Assembly (NCBI RefSeq): GCF_029626265.1 | Contig: NZ_JARUBN010000001.1 | Location: 6,079,001 to 6,143,000 of the forward strand | Direction: 5' to 3' | DNA length: 64,000 nucleotides | DNA from: Micromonospora sp. WMMD1102 | GTDB lineage: Bacteria; Actinomycetota; Actinomycetes; Mycobacteriales; Micromonosporaceae | Shown here: positions 1 to 8,783 of the stretch, one piece after another | Position numbering within the stretch: position 1 is the stretch's first letter | How the letters are laid out: each line of letters begins with the position of its first letter | Made by a program: the position numbers and the translations under genes | Notes under the pieces: model-generated | The model's input: only the letters and a program-made list of their open reading frames with translations | Database searches by the model: none | What the model was told of the DNA's origin: nothing

Positions 1-1601
1 CTGCCGTTGCTCGGATAGCGGAAGGTGGCGGTCGGGGTGCTGGCGTCGACCGTACCGTCGCTGGTGAAGTCCCACTTGTAGCTGAGCCGTCCGGCGTCGG
101 CCGGGTCCGGGTCGGTGGAGGCGGTGCCGTCGAAGCTGACGTCGAGCGGGGCGGGGCCGGTGGTCGGGGTCGCCTGGATCACCGCGGTCGGCGGCTGGTT
201 GCCGGGGAAGTACCTGATCCGGCGTACCGTGCCGCCGCCCATGTCGGCGTAGTACAGCTCGGCTCCCGGGCCGATCGCCAGGTCGACCGGGCCGGCGGCG
301 GCCTGGCCGAACGCCTCGATGTTCACCGGGTCGGGCAGCCCGCCCGGTGCGCTCGGGCGCATCGCCCAGATGCAGCCGCGCGAGTAGTCGGCGAAGAACA
401 GCGCCCCGGCGTACGCCGCCGGATAGTTGCCGCCGCTGCCCGGATAGAAGGCGAGTCCGGAGACCGCGTCCCCGCCCGACCCGCAGTTCTCCCCCGGCAC
501 CACCGGCGCGCTGTGGTGGTAGGCGAAGTACGGCGAGGTCTGGCCGGCACCGGTGTAGAGCGTCTCGCAGAGGTTCAGGTTGGCGTTGTCGTAGCTGCCC
601 ATCCGGGTGGGCCCCTCGTAGCAGGGCCAGCCGAAGTTGGTCACCCCGGCCCTCGGGTCGGCGATCCGGTTGACCTCCTCCCAGGAGTTCCAGCCGACGT
701 CGCCGAACCAGACCTCGTTGGTGCCGGGCCGGATGGTGAACCGGAACGGGTTGCGGGCGCCGTACCCGACGATCCGCCTGGTGTTCGGGTCGGCGGCGCC
801 GATCGCCGGGTTGCCCGGCGCCGCCGCCCCGGTCGCCGGGTCGAGCCGCAGCACCGCGCCGTCCAGCCCGGTCGGGTCGGCGGCGGTCCGGACGTCCTGG
901 GCGCGCAGCGCCCCGCCCTCGGCGGTCGGCGGCGTCATGGTGCCGCCGGGCGGGTCGGCGCAGGGGTTGGCCGGGTTGCCCAGCTGGCCGTAGTCGGTGG
1001 CGCTGAAGCTGGCCCCGTCGCCGGCCGTGGCGTAGAGCATGCCGTCGGCACCGAACCGCAGGTCGCCGACGGAGTGGCTGGGGTACTGCTGGCACCAGTC
1101 GGAGATCAGCACCTGCTCGCTGCCGGTCATCACGTCACCGGCGGCCCGCAGCCGGGAGAGCCGGCCGGTGACCAGGCAGCGGCCGTTGTTGGCGTCGCCG
1201 CAGGTGTCGTTCCACACCGGAGCGGTCTGTCCGGGCGGCGCGTCGTAGGTGTAGAGCACGTAGACCCAGGGGTTCGCCGGGAAGTCGGCCGGCAGTGCCA
1301 GTCCGAGCAGGCCGCGGTCCCACTGGTTGTGCACGTCGCGGGAGAGGTCTGCGAAGACGGTCGGGGTCGGGTCGGCCAGGTCGGTGTAGACCTTGATCCG
1401 GCCGCCCTTCTCGGCGACGAAGACCCGGCCGTCCGGGGCGAACTCGATGTTCGTCGGCTGGCTGAGCCCGCTGAACACCACCTGCTCCTGGAACCCGTTC
1501 GGCAGGGTCACCGCCGAGGCCGCCGTCGGGTGCAGCGGCGCCAGTACGCTGCCCAGCAGTGCCATTACCAGACCAAGTCGCAAGCCGCGCCGCAGTCGCA
1601 T
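1..1601 (-). CDS. Secreted PQQ-type glucose/sorbosone dehydrogenase with PKD domain (partial, 3' end outside window)
   Basis: The first 533 codons are present; the gene runs off the left edge. The ATG at 1601 is preceded by a GAGAGGAAG Shine-Dalgarno and starts a signal peptide (RLRRGLRLGL, hydrophobic core, cleavage expected after ASA near residue 30). The body looks like the glucose/sorbosone dehydrogenase beta-propeller: VFVAEKGGRIKVY near the N-terminus, RGLLGLALP, SVGDLRFGADGMLY, and FGDVGWNSWEEVNRI. From about residue 465 a PKD/Ig-like domain begins (NQPPTAVIQATPTTGPAPLDV, then SFDGTASTDPDP). By family knowledge this is an extracellular, calcium- and PQQ-dependent aldose oxidase; substrate unknown. 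It is divergent from the exopolysaccharide operon. A long leader with a strong hairpin precedes it. The family is clear, the exact activity is not. Confidence 0.85.
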   Translation of the reverse strand, partial: MRLRRGLRLGLVMALLGSVLAPLHPTAASAVTLPNGFQEQVVFSGLSQPTNIEFAPDGRVFVAEKGGRIKVYTDLADPTPTVFADLSRDVHNQWDRGLLGLALPADFPANPWVYVLYTYDAPPGQTAPVWNDTCGDANNGRCLVTGRLSRLRAAGDVMTGSEQVLISDWCQQYPSHSVGDLRFGADGMLYATAGDGASFSATDYGQLGNPANPCADPPGGTMTPPTAEGGALRAQDVRTAADPTGLDGAVLRLDPATGAAAPGNPAIGAADPNTRRIVGYGARNPFRFTIRPGTNEVWFGDVGWNSWEEVNRIADPRAGVTNFGWPCYEGPTRMGSYDNANLNLCETLYTGAGQTSPYFAYHHSAPVVPGENCGSGGDAVSGLAFYPGSGGNYPAAYAGALFFADYSRGCIWAMRPSAPGGLPDPVNIEAFGQAAAGPVDLAIGPGAELYYADMGGGTVRRIRYFPGNQPPTAVIQATPTTGPAPLDVSFDGTASTDPDPADAGRLSYKWDFTSDGTVDASTPTATFRYPSNG

Positions 1602-2076
1602 GGCCCACTTCCTCTCCCCACGTGGTGAGCGCGACCGCCCGGCTCTTCCCCGGGACATGACAGTCGCTCACCTTTGTGGGCACAGAGTAGTTTTCGGCGC
1701 AAGGCTTGCCAGCCACCAGGGTCTAATCGCGAATCCGGACGAAGATCAACGAAACGCCGCTTCCCCGGACGGTTCGACCCGATGCCACTGAATGCGTGTT
1801 GATCAGGGCACTGACCTGCCGGTGTGCGTACGACACGCGGATGAGCGAGTGAAGGAACAATCGTACGTTCGGTCGTGACCTTGTAAGTAACTCGACACAT
1901 ACACCAATCCCCGGTCCTTGCCCGGGCCGGGCCGGTAGAGCAAGGTCTTGGTAGGCACCGGCGGTGACGGGACAAGCTCGGTGCGCAAGCAACACTCATT
2001 CGGGTCGCGGCGCTGTCGAATGCGTCGCGACCTTCCATCGAAAACGTCGTCCGAGCTGCGCGGATGGGAGTTAGAG
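1602..2076. promoter_or_regulatory. Divergent intergenic region between sugar dehydrogenase and exopolysaccharide operon
   Basis: This 475-bp gap holds no convincing gene. On the minus-strand side it contains the dehydrogenase leader with a compound hairpin (1624-1672). On the plus side a GGTCGCG/CGCGACC inverted repeat at about 2005-2035 lies upstream of the GT4 gene, whose GGGAG Shine-Dalgarno is at 2066-2070. AT-richer patches around 1855-1905 are the likeliest promoter area, but I cannot assign hexamers with confidence. Confidence 0.4.
1624..1672 (-). promoter_or_regulatory. Compound hairpin in the 5' leader of the sugar dehydrogenase gene
   Basis: GGTGAGCG at 1624-1631 pairs perfectly with CGCTCACC at 1665-1672. 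Inside it CCCGG (1638-1642) pairs with CCGGG (1650-1654). The structure ends about 20 nt before the start codon, just ahead of the Shine-Dalgarno, where it could act as a translational or attenuation element. It does not match the c-di-GMP, c-di-AMP or cobalamin riboswitch consensus that I know. Confidence 0.4.
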
Positions 2077-3360
2077 ATGGCCGATCGACGCCCTCACGTA
2101 GTCATAGTGGTGGTAAATCTGCCAGCCGAGCGGGACCGCCGGGTGATCCGGGAGTGCCAGGCCCTGGAGGCGGCCGGCTACCGGGCGTCGGTGATCTGCC
2201 CACGGGGACCACGACCGCTACGGGTGCTGCCCGGCACCACCGGCACCAGGATCCACTCGTTCCCCCAGCCACTCGCCGGCAAGGGAGTCCTCTCCTTCGC
2301 CGCCGAGTTCGCCTGGGCACTGGTCGCCGTCGCCGCCCGGCTGCTCGGCCTGATGCTGCGGACCCGGGTGGACGCCGTCCAGGCGTGCAACCCGCCGGAC
2401 GTCTTCTGGCTGGTCGGGCTGTTGATGCGGGCGCTGGGCCGGCCCTTCGTCTTCGACCACCACGACCTGAGCCCGGAACTCTACGAGTGCAAGGCGGGCC
2501 AGCCCCGGCCGGCCGTACTGTGGATGCTCCGGCTCTTCGAACGGCTCTCCTGGCGTACCGCCACCGCCGTGGTCGCCACCAACGAGTCGTTCCGGGAACT
2601 GGCGATGGGCCGGGGCGGCTGCCCGCCGGAGAAGGTGGTGGTGGTCCGCAACGGCCCGGCCCTGGCCGAGGTCCGGCGCGGCCACGGCACCCCGGACGAG
2701 GCGGGACGCCGGCAGCCCACGCCGCCGGCCGAACCCCGGCAGAAGGTGGTCTACGTCGGGGTGATCAACCCGCAGGACAACGTGGAGGCGACGGTACTGG
2801 CCGCCGAGCGGCTGGCCGGGCTGCGCGGCACCGGCGACTGGGAGCTGGTGGTCGCCGGGGACGGCGAGAGCATGCCGGAGCTGCGCCGGCTGGCCACCGA
2901 ACGCGGGGTCGACGACGTCGTGCGGTTCACCGGCTGGCTGGAGGCCGAGGAGGTGGACGCACTGCTCTGCTCCGCGTCGATCGCCATCCAGCCGGACCGG
3001 CCGAGCCGGATGGCCGAGATGTACACGATGGCGAAGACCGTCGAGTACGTCGCCCGGGGCGTACCGGTGGTCGCGGTGGACCTGCTGGAGACCCGGCGTA
3101 CCGCCGAGGCGGCGGCGAGCTACGTGGAACACGGCAGCCCGGACGAGTTCGCCAAGGCCATCGACCAGCTTCTCAGCGACGAACGCACCCGGGCCGTGAT
3201 GGGCGCGATCGGGAGACAGCGGTTCGTCGATGAACTCGCCTGGGACCACCAGGTGAAGTCGTACATCCGACTGTGGGACCGATTGCTGCGCCCGTCGCCG
3301 CGCGACTACAACGAAGTTCCACACGGTAACGGGGCCGATGCCGCGCGCCTGCCGATCTGA
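2077..3360 (+). CDS. Family 4 (GT-B) glycosyltransferase
   Basis: A 427-residue protein starting at ATG 2077, chosen because GGGAG (2066-2070) lies 6 nt upstream; the frame stays open further back to 1948 but without a ribosome site. It has two Rossmann-like halves: the N-terminal acceptor domain begins HVVIVVVNLPAERDRRVIRE and carries FDHHDLSPELYE. The C-terminal nucleotide-sugar domain has GDGESMPELRRLA and the donor-site segment EMYTMAKTVEYVARGVPVV, typical of WbuB-like group 1 transferases. It should add a sugar to a lipid-linked glycan on the cytoplasmic side of the membrane. It is the first gene of a tightly packed cluster running to 8665 with a chain-length regulator and a polymerase-like protein, so a role in exopolysaccharide assembly is inferred from context. 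Confidence 0.85.
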   Translation: MADRRPHVVIVVVNLPAERDRRVIRECQALEAAGYRASVICPRGPRPLRVLPGTTGTRIHSFPQPLAGKGVLSFAAEFAWALVAVAARLLGLMLRTRVDAVQACNPPDVFWLVGLLMRALGRPFVFDHHDLSPELYECKAGQPRPAVLWMLRLFERLSWRTATAVVATNESFRELAMGRGGCPPEKVVVVRNGPALAEVRRGHGTPDEAGRRQPTPPAEPRQKVVYVGVINPQDNVEATVLAAERLAGLRGTGDWELVVAGDGESMPELRRLATERGVDDVVRFTGWLEAEEVDALLCSASIAIQPDRPSRMAEMYTMAKTVEYVARGVPVVAVDLLETRRTAEAAASYVEHGSPDEFAKAIDQLLSDERTRAVMGAIGRQRFVDELAWDHQVKSYIRLWDRLLRPSPRDYNEVPHGNGADAARLPI

Positions 3361-3402
3361 CCGCTCGCACCGCATTCCCGCACCTTTCGAAAGGGCCGCC
3401 CG

Positions 3403-4440
3403 ATGGACCTTCTCGACCTGCTGAAGCTCATGTTTCGGCGGTGGTACGTCTCGGCTCCGATCGTCGTCGTGACGCTCGGCGCGGCGCTCGCGTTCGGACT
3501 GGCGATCCAGCCCGAGTACAAGACCGAGGTCGCGATCCTGCTGGTGCCGCCGACCACCTCGGCGGCCCCGGAGCCGGACGCGGCACCCCGGCCGGGCAAC
3601 CCGTGGCTGCGCATCGGCGAGAACGCGATGGCCCAGGCCGTGCAGATCTCCACCTCCGCGCACGACGCCCGGACCAGGATCGCGGCGGCCGGCGGCGATC
3701 CCGACTACGAGGTCGGGCTGGTGACCCGCAGCTCGATCCTGACCATCGCGGTGACCGCGTCCAGCGAGGAGAGTGCCCGGAGGACCGTCGAGGCGGTGAC
3801 CCAGCTCGTCCACGACGAGGTCGCCGGGCAGCAGGCGCCGTACCGGCCCAACCCGGGCGAGCAGATCACCACCGAGGTGCTCGATCCCGGGCTGAACATC
3901 CTGCCGTCCCGCTCCAACGTGCTGCGGGCCCAGGTGGTGATCCTCGCCATCGGCCTCCTGCTGGCCGCCGTCGCCGCCGTGGTCCACGACGCGGTGGCCC
4001 GGCGCCGGGCGAACGCCCGTCCCGGCGTACGCCGGGACGCGCCCACCCCGATGGCCTGGAACGGCGGTCCGGCGGTGACCGCCGGGCAGGCGGTGGTCAA
4101 CTCGCCGCGGCCGGGGCCGGCGGTAGCGGCGACCCCGGTGGCCCGGACGGCACCGATCTCGCCGGCCCCGATGACCAGGGCCGCGGCGGTCTCCGCCGGT
4201 CGCGAGCCGACCCAGGCGGTCTCCCGGCGCGCCGCGCGCGGCCCGGAGGACAGGATCCCGGCGCACCCGGTGCACGACCGCCACCCCGACCCCCGGGCCG
4301 AGGACCGGTACGCCGGCCCGCAGGCCGACGACCGGTACGCCGACCCGTCCGTCGACGACCGGGCTGCCGCCCCGGCGGCCGAGGAGACGGTCCTGCTCAC
4401 CAGCACCGCCCGCAAGGTCCTGGACGATCCGGGCCGATGA
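3403..4440 (+). CDS. Wzz-type polysaccharide chain-length determinant / co-polymerase
   Basis: A 345-residue membrane protein. Two transmembrane segments (about residues 18-36 and 174-195) flank an extracytoplasmic region of about 135 residues, the plan of Wzz/CapA polysaccharide co-polymerases. The segment before TM2 contains the usual Pro (ILPSRSN). After TM2 the cytoplasmic tail (200-345) is disordered, rich in Pro, Ala and Arg, and has short repeats of the type DDRYADP/EDRYAGP. There is no Walker motif and no separate BY-kinase gene nearby, so tyrosine-kinase control is not evident. GAAAGGG upstream is a weak ribosome site. Its place between the GT4 and Wzy-like genes supports control of glycan chain length. 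The tail is too variable to assign a function. Confidence 0.75.
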   Translation: MDLLDLLKLMFRRWYVSAPIVVVTLGAALAFGLAIQPEYKTEVAILLVPPTTSAAPEPDAAPRPGNPWLRIGENAMAQAVQISTSAHDARTRIAAAGGDPDYEVGLVTRSSILTIAVTASSEESARRTVEAVTQLVHDEVAGQQAPYRPNPGEQITTEVLDPGLNILPSRSNVLRAQVVILAIGLLLAAVAAVVHDAVARRRANARPGVRRDAPTPMAWNGGPAVTAGQAVVNSPRPGPAVAATPVARTAPISPAPMTRAAAVSAGREPTQAVSRRAARGPEDRIPAHPVHDRHPDPRAEDRYAGPQADDRYADPSVDDRAAAPAAEETVLLTSTARKVLDDPGR

Positions 4441-4493
4441 TCCCCGGGCAGCCACCCAGCGCCCGCTGACGGCGCACGGACGAGACGAGCGAC

Positions 4494-5900
4494 GTGCCGA
4501 CCTACCTATCCGCGCGGCGGTCCGACACGGTGTACGACGGCATCACCCCCGCCGTACGCCACTTCCCGGATGCCACCGCCGCGGTCATCGCGTCGGTCAT
4601 GCTCGCCTACCTGCTCCCCTTCCGGCTGGTCTTCCCGCCCCTGAGCGACCTCGGCAAGCCGGGTCTGATGGTCGGGTTCGGCCTGCTGGTCTGGTGGGCG
4701 CTGAGCCGGCTGCACCCCACCCTGGTGACCCGGGGCCAGCAGCCGATGCGCTGGGCGATGGCGATCTACCTGGTCAGCCTCTTCCTCTCCTACGTCGCCG
4801 GGCAGGGTCGCGGCATGCCGGCGCTGGAGGCGAACGGCGCCGAGCGGACCCTGCTGATGGCCCTGGCCGGGGCCGGGATCCTGCTCGCCGCCGCCGACGG
4901 GGTGCTGACCCGGGAACGCGTCGACCGGGTGCTCCGCTGGTTCTGCTGGGGCGCCACCTTCATGGCCTTCGTCGCGCTGGTGCAGTTCGTCACCCGGGTC
5001 GACCTGACGACGTACCTGAAACTGCCGCCGCTGCTGACCTTCCACAAGGAGGTGGTGGGGTTCCGCGACCGGGGCGGCGACGGGCTGGTCCGGGTCGCCG
5101 GCACCGCCGGGCACTACATCGAGTTCAGCGTGCTGATGGTGATCGGCCTGGTGGTGGCGATCCACTTCGCCCGGTTCTCCGCGACCCGGCGGGACCGGCA
5201 GATCTACGGCGCGCTGGCGATGTTCCAGGCCGGGGTCATCCCGATCTCGCTGTCCCGGACCGGGGTGCTGGCCCTCGGCGCGGCGATCCTGCTGCTGGTC
5301 CTGCTCTGGCCGCTGCGGACCACCTTCAACGTACTCGTGGTCGGCTGTCTCCTCACCGCGCTGATCCAGGTCGCCCGGCCCGGCCTGCTCGCCGCGATCA
5401 AGTCGCTGCTGCTGGCCGGTGAGAGCGACCCGAGCGTGCAGGCCCGGGTGGAGGACTACGACTACGTGACCCCGTTCATCCGGGAACGTCCCTGGCTGGG
5501 CCGGGGCGTCGGCACCTTCCTGCCGGAGCTCTACCAACTGCTGGACAACCAGTGGCTGACCACCCTGGTCCAGGGCGGCATCATCGGGGTGGCCGGACTG
5601 GCGGCGCTCTTCCTCGCCGGGATGGTCGTCGCCGGCCGGGTACGCCGGTTCGCCCGTACCGAACGGGACCGCGACCTGGCCGCGACGCTGGCGGTGGCGA
5701 TCGGGGTGGCCGCCTTCTCCGGCTTCACCTTCGACTCGATGTACTTCTCGACGTTCTTCGTCACGGTGCACGTGCTGCTCGGCCTGACCGGTGCGCTGTG
5801 GCGGCTCACCAGGGCGGAACGCGCCAACCGGATCGAGTCGGGCCGGCGGGCCGGCAACGGCGACGAGCCGGAGCCGGTGCCGGCGGTGGCACGGGCATGA
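4494..5900 (+). CDS. O-antigen polymerase/ligase-like membrane protein (Wzy/WaaL family)
   Basis: A 468-residue, very hydrophobic protein with roughly 10-12 predicted membrane spans; GTG start at 4494 with a weak purine-rich leader. The diagnostic part is near residues 325-365, where a periplasmic loop and the following helix read RPWLGRGVGTF and LDNQWLTTLVQGGIIGVAGL. This is the conserved asparagine followed by a Gly-Ile-Ile-Gly stretch of the Wzy_C/O-antigen ligase family. Such enzymes polymerise lipid-linked repeat units or ligate them to an acceptor outside the membrane. Lying directly after the Wzz-like gene, polymerase is the better guess. The C-terminus is Arg/Glu-rich and probably cytoplasmic. 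No Wzx flippase gene is visible in the window. Confidence 0.75.
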   Translation: MPTYLSARRSDTVYDGITPAVRHFPDATAAVIASVMLAYLLPFRLVFPPLSDLGKPGLMVGFGLLVWWALSRLHPTLVTRGQQPMRWAMAIYLVSLFLSYVAGQGRGMPALEANGAERTLLMALAGAGILLAAADGVLTRERVDRVLRWFCWGATFMAFVALVQFVTRVDLTTYLKLPPLLTFHKEVVGFRDRGGDGLVRVAGTAGHYIEFSVLMVIGLVVAIHFARFSATRRDRQIYGALAMFQAGVIPISLSRTGVLALGAAILLLVLLWPLRTTFNVLVVGCLLTALIQVARPGLLAAIKSLLLAGESDPSVQARVEDYDYVTPFIRERPWLGRGVGTFLPELYQLLDNQWLTTLVQGGIIGVAGLAALFLAGMVVAGRVRRFARTERDRDLAATLAVAIGVAAFSGFTFDSMYFSTFFVTVHVLLGLTGALWRLTRAERANRIESGRRAGNGDEPEPVPAVARA

Positions 5901-5955
5901 CCGGCACCCGGCGAGCGGCCGGCTCCGGGGGACCGAGCGGAAGGTGGGCGGTCGG

Positions 5956-6807
5956 ATGACCGGCGACGGTGGCATCGACATTCTCATGATCACGTACGAC
6001 CGGCCGGAGTACGTCCGGCTGTCGCTGCCGCACCTGCTGGGCAGCTGCCCGGCGGACGCCCGGGTCTGGCTCTGGCACAACGGCACCGACCGGCCGACCC
6101 TGGAGGCGGTCGAGGAACTCCGGCACCATCCCCGGGTGCACCGGTTCCGGCACAGCCCGGCCAACGCCGGGCTGACCGAGCCGACCAACTGGCTCTGGGC
6201 GGAGGCGACCGGCTCCTATCTGAGCAAGGTGGACGACGACTGCCTGCCCGACCCGGACTGGCTGACCATCCTGCGCCGGGCGCACCGGGACGTACCGGGC
6301 TTCGGGGTGGTCGGCACCTGGCGGTTCCCGGCCGAGGACGTCGACGAGGCGCTGGTGGCGGCGAAGCTGGCGGACTATCCGAACGGGCACCGGCTGTTCC
6401 GCAACCACTGGGTGCAGGGCAGCGGCTATCTGATGAAGCGCGAGACGCTGGACCAGGTCGGCCCGCTGGCCGGCGACGAGACGTTCACCGCCTGGTGCCT
6501 GCGGGCGGCCCGGCTCGGCTGGCTGAACGGCTGGTACCACCCGTTCCTGCCCGAGGACCACCTGGACGACCCGCGCAGCCCGCAGACCATCTACCGCACC
6601 GACGCCGACTTCGTGGCCCGCCGGCCGCTGTCGGCCCGGCGGACCGGGGTGACGACGCTGGCGCAGTGGACCGAGCAGATGCGGCACTCCGCCCGGGTGG
6701 TCCAGGCCGCCCCGCTCGACCTGCGGGAATACCAGGGCTGGCGGCTGCGTCGCCGGAACGCCACCCGGCGGATCCGGCTGGCGCTGACCGGGCGGGCGCC
6801 ATGGTGA
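5956..6807 (+). CDS. Family 2 glycosyltransferase
   Basis: A 283-residue GT-A enzyme. The start at ATG 5956 is preferred over the upstream open frame because GGAAGGTGGG lies just ahead and the protein then begins at the beta-strand DGGIDILMITYDRPEYVRL. The metal-binding DxD region is SKVDDDCLPDPDWL, and HWVQGSGYLMKRETL and PEDHLDDPRSP fit the acceptor half. It has no membrane span, so it is likely cytoplasmic or peripherally membrane-bound and adds one sugar to the repeat unit. The last 7 nt overlap the next gene, implying translational coupling. Donor and acceptor cannot be told from sequence. Confidence 0.85.
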   Translation: MTGDGGIDILMITYDRPEYVRLSLPHLLGSCPADARVWLWHNGTDRPTLEAVEELRHHPRVHRFRHSPANAGLTEPTNWLWAEATGSYLSKVDDDCLPDPDWLTILRRAHRDVPGFGVVGTWRFPAEDVDEALVAAKLADYPNGHRLFRNHWVQGSGYLMKRETLDQVGPLAGDETFTAWCLRAARLGWLNGWYHPFLPEDHLDDPRSPQTIYRTDADFVARRPLSARRTGVTTLAQWTEQMRHSARVVQAAPLDLREYQGWRLRRRNATRRIRLALTGRAPW

Positions 6808-7664
6808 CCCGGGGACCGGTGAGCGTGGTGATCGCCGCGCACGACGAGGCGGCGGTGCTCGGCCGGACCCTGCGGACCCTGCTCGCCGACGCGCGGCCGG
6901 GCGAGTTCGAGGTGGTCGTGGTGGCGAACGGCTGCACCGACGGCACGGCGGAGGTGGCCCGGTCGGTGCCCGGGGTGCTGCTGCGGGAGCTGCCCGAGCC
7001 GGGCAAGCCGGCCGCACTGAACGCCGGGGACGACGCGGTCACCGGCTTTCCGCGGATCTACCTGGACGCCGACATCGCGCTGCCCACCGCCGGGGCCCGG
7101 ACGCTGGCGGCGGCGGTCGGCGCACCGGGGATCCTGGCCGCCGCGCCGCGCCGCCGGCTGGACACCACCGGACGCCCGCTGCTGGTACGCGGCTACTACG
7201 CGATAAACGGGCGGCACCCGGCGTACCGGAACGCGCTCTTCGGCCGGGGTGCGATAGCGCTCTCGGCGGCCGGCCGGGCCCGGTTCGACAGGTTTCCTGA
7301 CGTGGTCGCCGACGACCTCTTCCTGGACGGCCAGTTCACCGGGACGGAGAAGCGGGAGGTGACCGAGGTGGGGACGGTGGTGGCCACTCCCCGGCGCACC
7401 GCCGACCTGCTCCGCCGGCTCGGCCGGGTCCGGGCCGGCAACGCCAGCCTGCGCGCCGCCGACCAGCGGGTCCGCCGGGCCCGGCGGACCTCCTGGCTGG
7501 TCGACGTGGTGCTGCCCCGGCCGTGGCTGCTGCCGGCCGGGGTCTGCTACGCCGGGTTGACGCTGTTGGCCGCGACCGCCGCCCGGCGGCCTGCGGTACG
7601 GAACCGCTGGGGGCGGGACGAGTCCAGCCGGGTCCCCGCCGAGCCGGACGGAGCGGCGCGGTGA
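6801..7664 (+). CDS. Family 2 glycosyltransferase
   Basis: A 287-residue GT-A protein starting at ATG 6801 inside the end of the preceding gene; the frame continues far upstream but that part is a shadow. N-terminal motifs are VSVVIAAHDEAAVLGRTL and NGCTDGTAEVA; the DxD equivalent is YLDADIALP. The C-terminal third has a short hydrophobic stretch (PWLLPAGVCYAGLTLLAATA) that may anchor it to the membrane. Its stop overlaps the next start by 4 nt (GTGA). It resembles succinoglycan-type and hopanoid-associated GT2 enzymes and belongs to the same exopolysaccharide operon. Confidence 0.8.
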   Translation: MVTRGPVSVVIAAHDEAAVLGRTLRTLLADARPGEFEVVVVANGCTDGTAEVARSVPGVLLRELPEPGKPAALNAGDDAVTGFPRIYLDADIALPTAGARTLAAAVGAPGILAAAPRRRLDTTGRPLLVRGYYAINGRHPAYRNALFGRGAIALSAAGRARFDRFPDVVADDLFLDGQFTGTEKREVTEVGTVVATPRRTADLLRRLGRVRAGNASLRAADQRVRRARRTSWLVDVVLPRPWLLPAGVCYAGLTLLAATAARRPAVRNRWGRDESSRVPAEPDGAAR

Positions 7665-8665
7665 ACCCGCTGGTCAGCGTGGTGGTGGTCTCCTACCAGA
7701 CCCGCGAGCTGATCCTGACCGCGCTGGCCACGCTGCGCACCGCCTGCCCCGGCGAGCCGTACGAGGTGATCGTGGTCGACAACGCCTCGACCGACGGGTC
7801 GGCGGCGGCGGTCGCCGCAGCCTTCCCGGAGGCCCGGGTGGTCCGGCTGGCCCGCAACGTCGGGTTCGGCCGGGCGGTGAACATCGGCGCGGCGCGGGCC
7901 CGGGGCGACTGGCTGCTGATGCTGAACCCGGACACCGAACCGGTCGGCAACGTCATCGGCGAGCTGCTGGCGTTCACCCGGGAGCGTCCCGGGCACGGCA
8001 TCTACGCCGGTCGCACCCTCGCACCGGACGGCAGCGACGACGGGCACTCGGTCTTCGGCCCGCCCTCGCTCTGGACGCTCACCTGCTTCGCCACCGGGCT
8101 CTCCACGCTGTTCGGCCGGTCCCGGCTGTTCAACCGGGAGGCGCTGCCCTGGCTGGACCGGGCCGCGCCGGTGCGGGTGCCGGCCGCCTCCGGTTGCCTG
8201 CTGCTGGTCCGGCGGACCCTCTTCAGCCAGCTCGGCGGCTTCACCCCGGACTACTTCATGTACTGCGAGGATCTCGACCTCTGCCTGCGGGCGACCGCGC
8301 TCGGCGCCGCCCCGGTGCTGGTCCCCTCGGCCCGGGTCCTGCACGTCGGCGGGGCCGCCTCGACCAGCGCGGGCAAGCGGGTGATGCTGCTGCGCGGCCA
8401 GGTCACCTTCCTCCGGCTGCGCTGGTCCCCGCTCCGGGCGGCGCTGGGCCGGGCCCTGCTGCGGACCGGGATCGCCGTGCGGGCGGCCGGGTCTCGGTTG
8501 ACCGGCCGGGCCCGCTACTGGCCACAGGTGTGGCGGCAGCGGCGTACCTGGCTGACCGGCTGGCCACCGGCGGACGGGCTGCCGCCGGTGGAGGAGCTGC
8601 CGCCGGTGGAGGTCGGCGAGCCGGTGCCGCCGGCCCCGCGCGGTGCCCCGGACCCCGAGGGCTGA
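7661..8665 (+). CDS. Rhamnosyltransferase-like family 2 glycosyltransferase
   Basis: A 334-residue GT2 protein with a GTG start overlapping the upstream stop by 4 nt. It has the full signature of the WbbL/RfbF rhamnosyltransferase group: VDNASTDGSAAAV, RNVGFGRAVNIGAARARG, LNPDTEP, and YFMYCEDLDLCLRATALG followed by a conserved His (VLHVGGAAS). The C-terminal 40 residues are Pro/Glu-rich and repetitive (GLPPVEELPPVEVGEP). Family members commonly transfer rhamnose to polyprenyl-linked acceptors; rhamnose specificity here is inference only. It is the last gene of the exopolysaccharide operon and is followed by a short repeat array. Confidence 0.85.
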   Translation: MNPLVSVVVVSYQTRELILTALATLRTACPGEPYEVIVVDNASTDGSAAAVAAAFPEARVVRLARNVGFGRAVNIGAARARGDWLLMLNPDTEPVGNVIGELLAFTRERPGHGIYAGRTLAPDGSDDGHSVFGPPSLWTLTCFATGLSTLFGRSRLFNREALPWLDRAAPVRVPAASGCLLLVRRTLFSQLGGFTPDYFMYCEDLDLCLRATALGAAPVLVPSARVLHVGGAASTSAGKRVMLLRGQVTFLRLRWSPLRAALGRALLRTGIAVRAAGSRLTGRARYWPQVWRQRRTWLTGWPPADGLPPVEELPPVEVGEPVPPAPRGAPDPEG

Positions 8666-8683
8666 ACCAACCGCCGATCCGGT

Positions 8684-8783
8684 CCGGTCGCTCCCCGGCA
8701 CCGCGTTCCGGGCCGGTCTTTCCCCGGCACCGCGTTCCGGTCCGGTCGCTCCCCGGCGCCGGTCGCTCTCCCGGCACCGCGAG
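8684..8783. repeat. 29-bp direct repeat array (about 3.5 copies)
   Basis: The unit begins CCGGTCGCTCCCCGGCACCG and recurs at 8684, 8713, 8742 and (shortened) 8759, so the spacing is 29, 29 and 17 bp. The last copy ends at the stop codon of the minus-strand hydrolase gene. The units abut, with no spacers, so this is not a CRISPR array. It fills the gap between two convergent genes. Confidence 0.7.

Noticed and set aside
1624..1800. c-di-GMP, c-di-AMP or cobalamin riboswitch in the dehydrogenase leader
   Set aside because: Stem-loops are present but the conserved core sequences of these classes cannot be aligned.
2218..4455. Long minus-strand open frame opposite the GT4 and Wzz-like genes
   Set aside because: Pro/Gly/Arg-rich translation without any domain; explained by codon bias of the genes on the other strand.
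8684..8783. Direct repeats as a CRISPR array
   Set aside because: Units abut without spacers, are imperfect and have no cas gene near.
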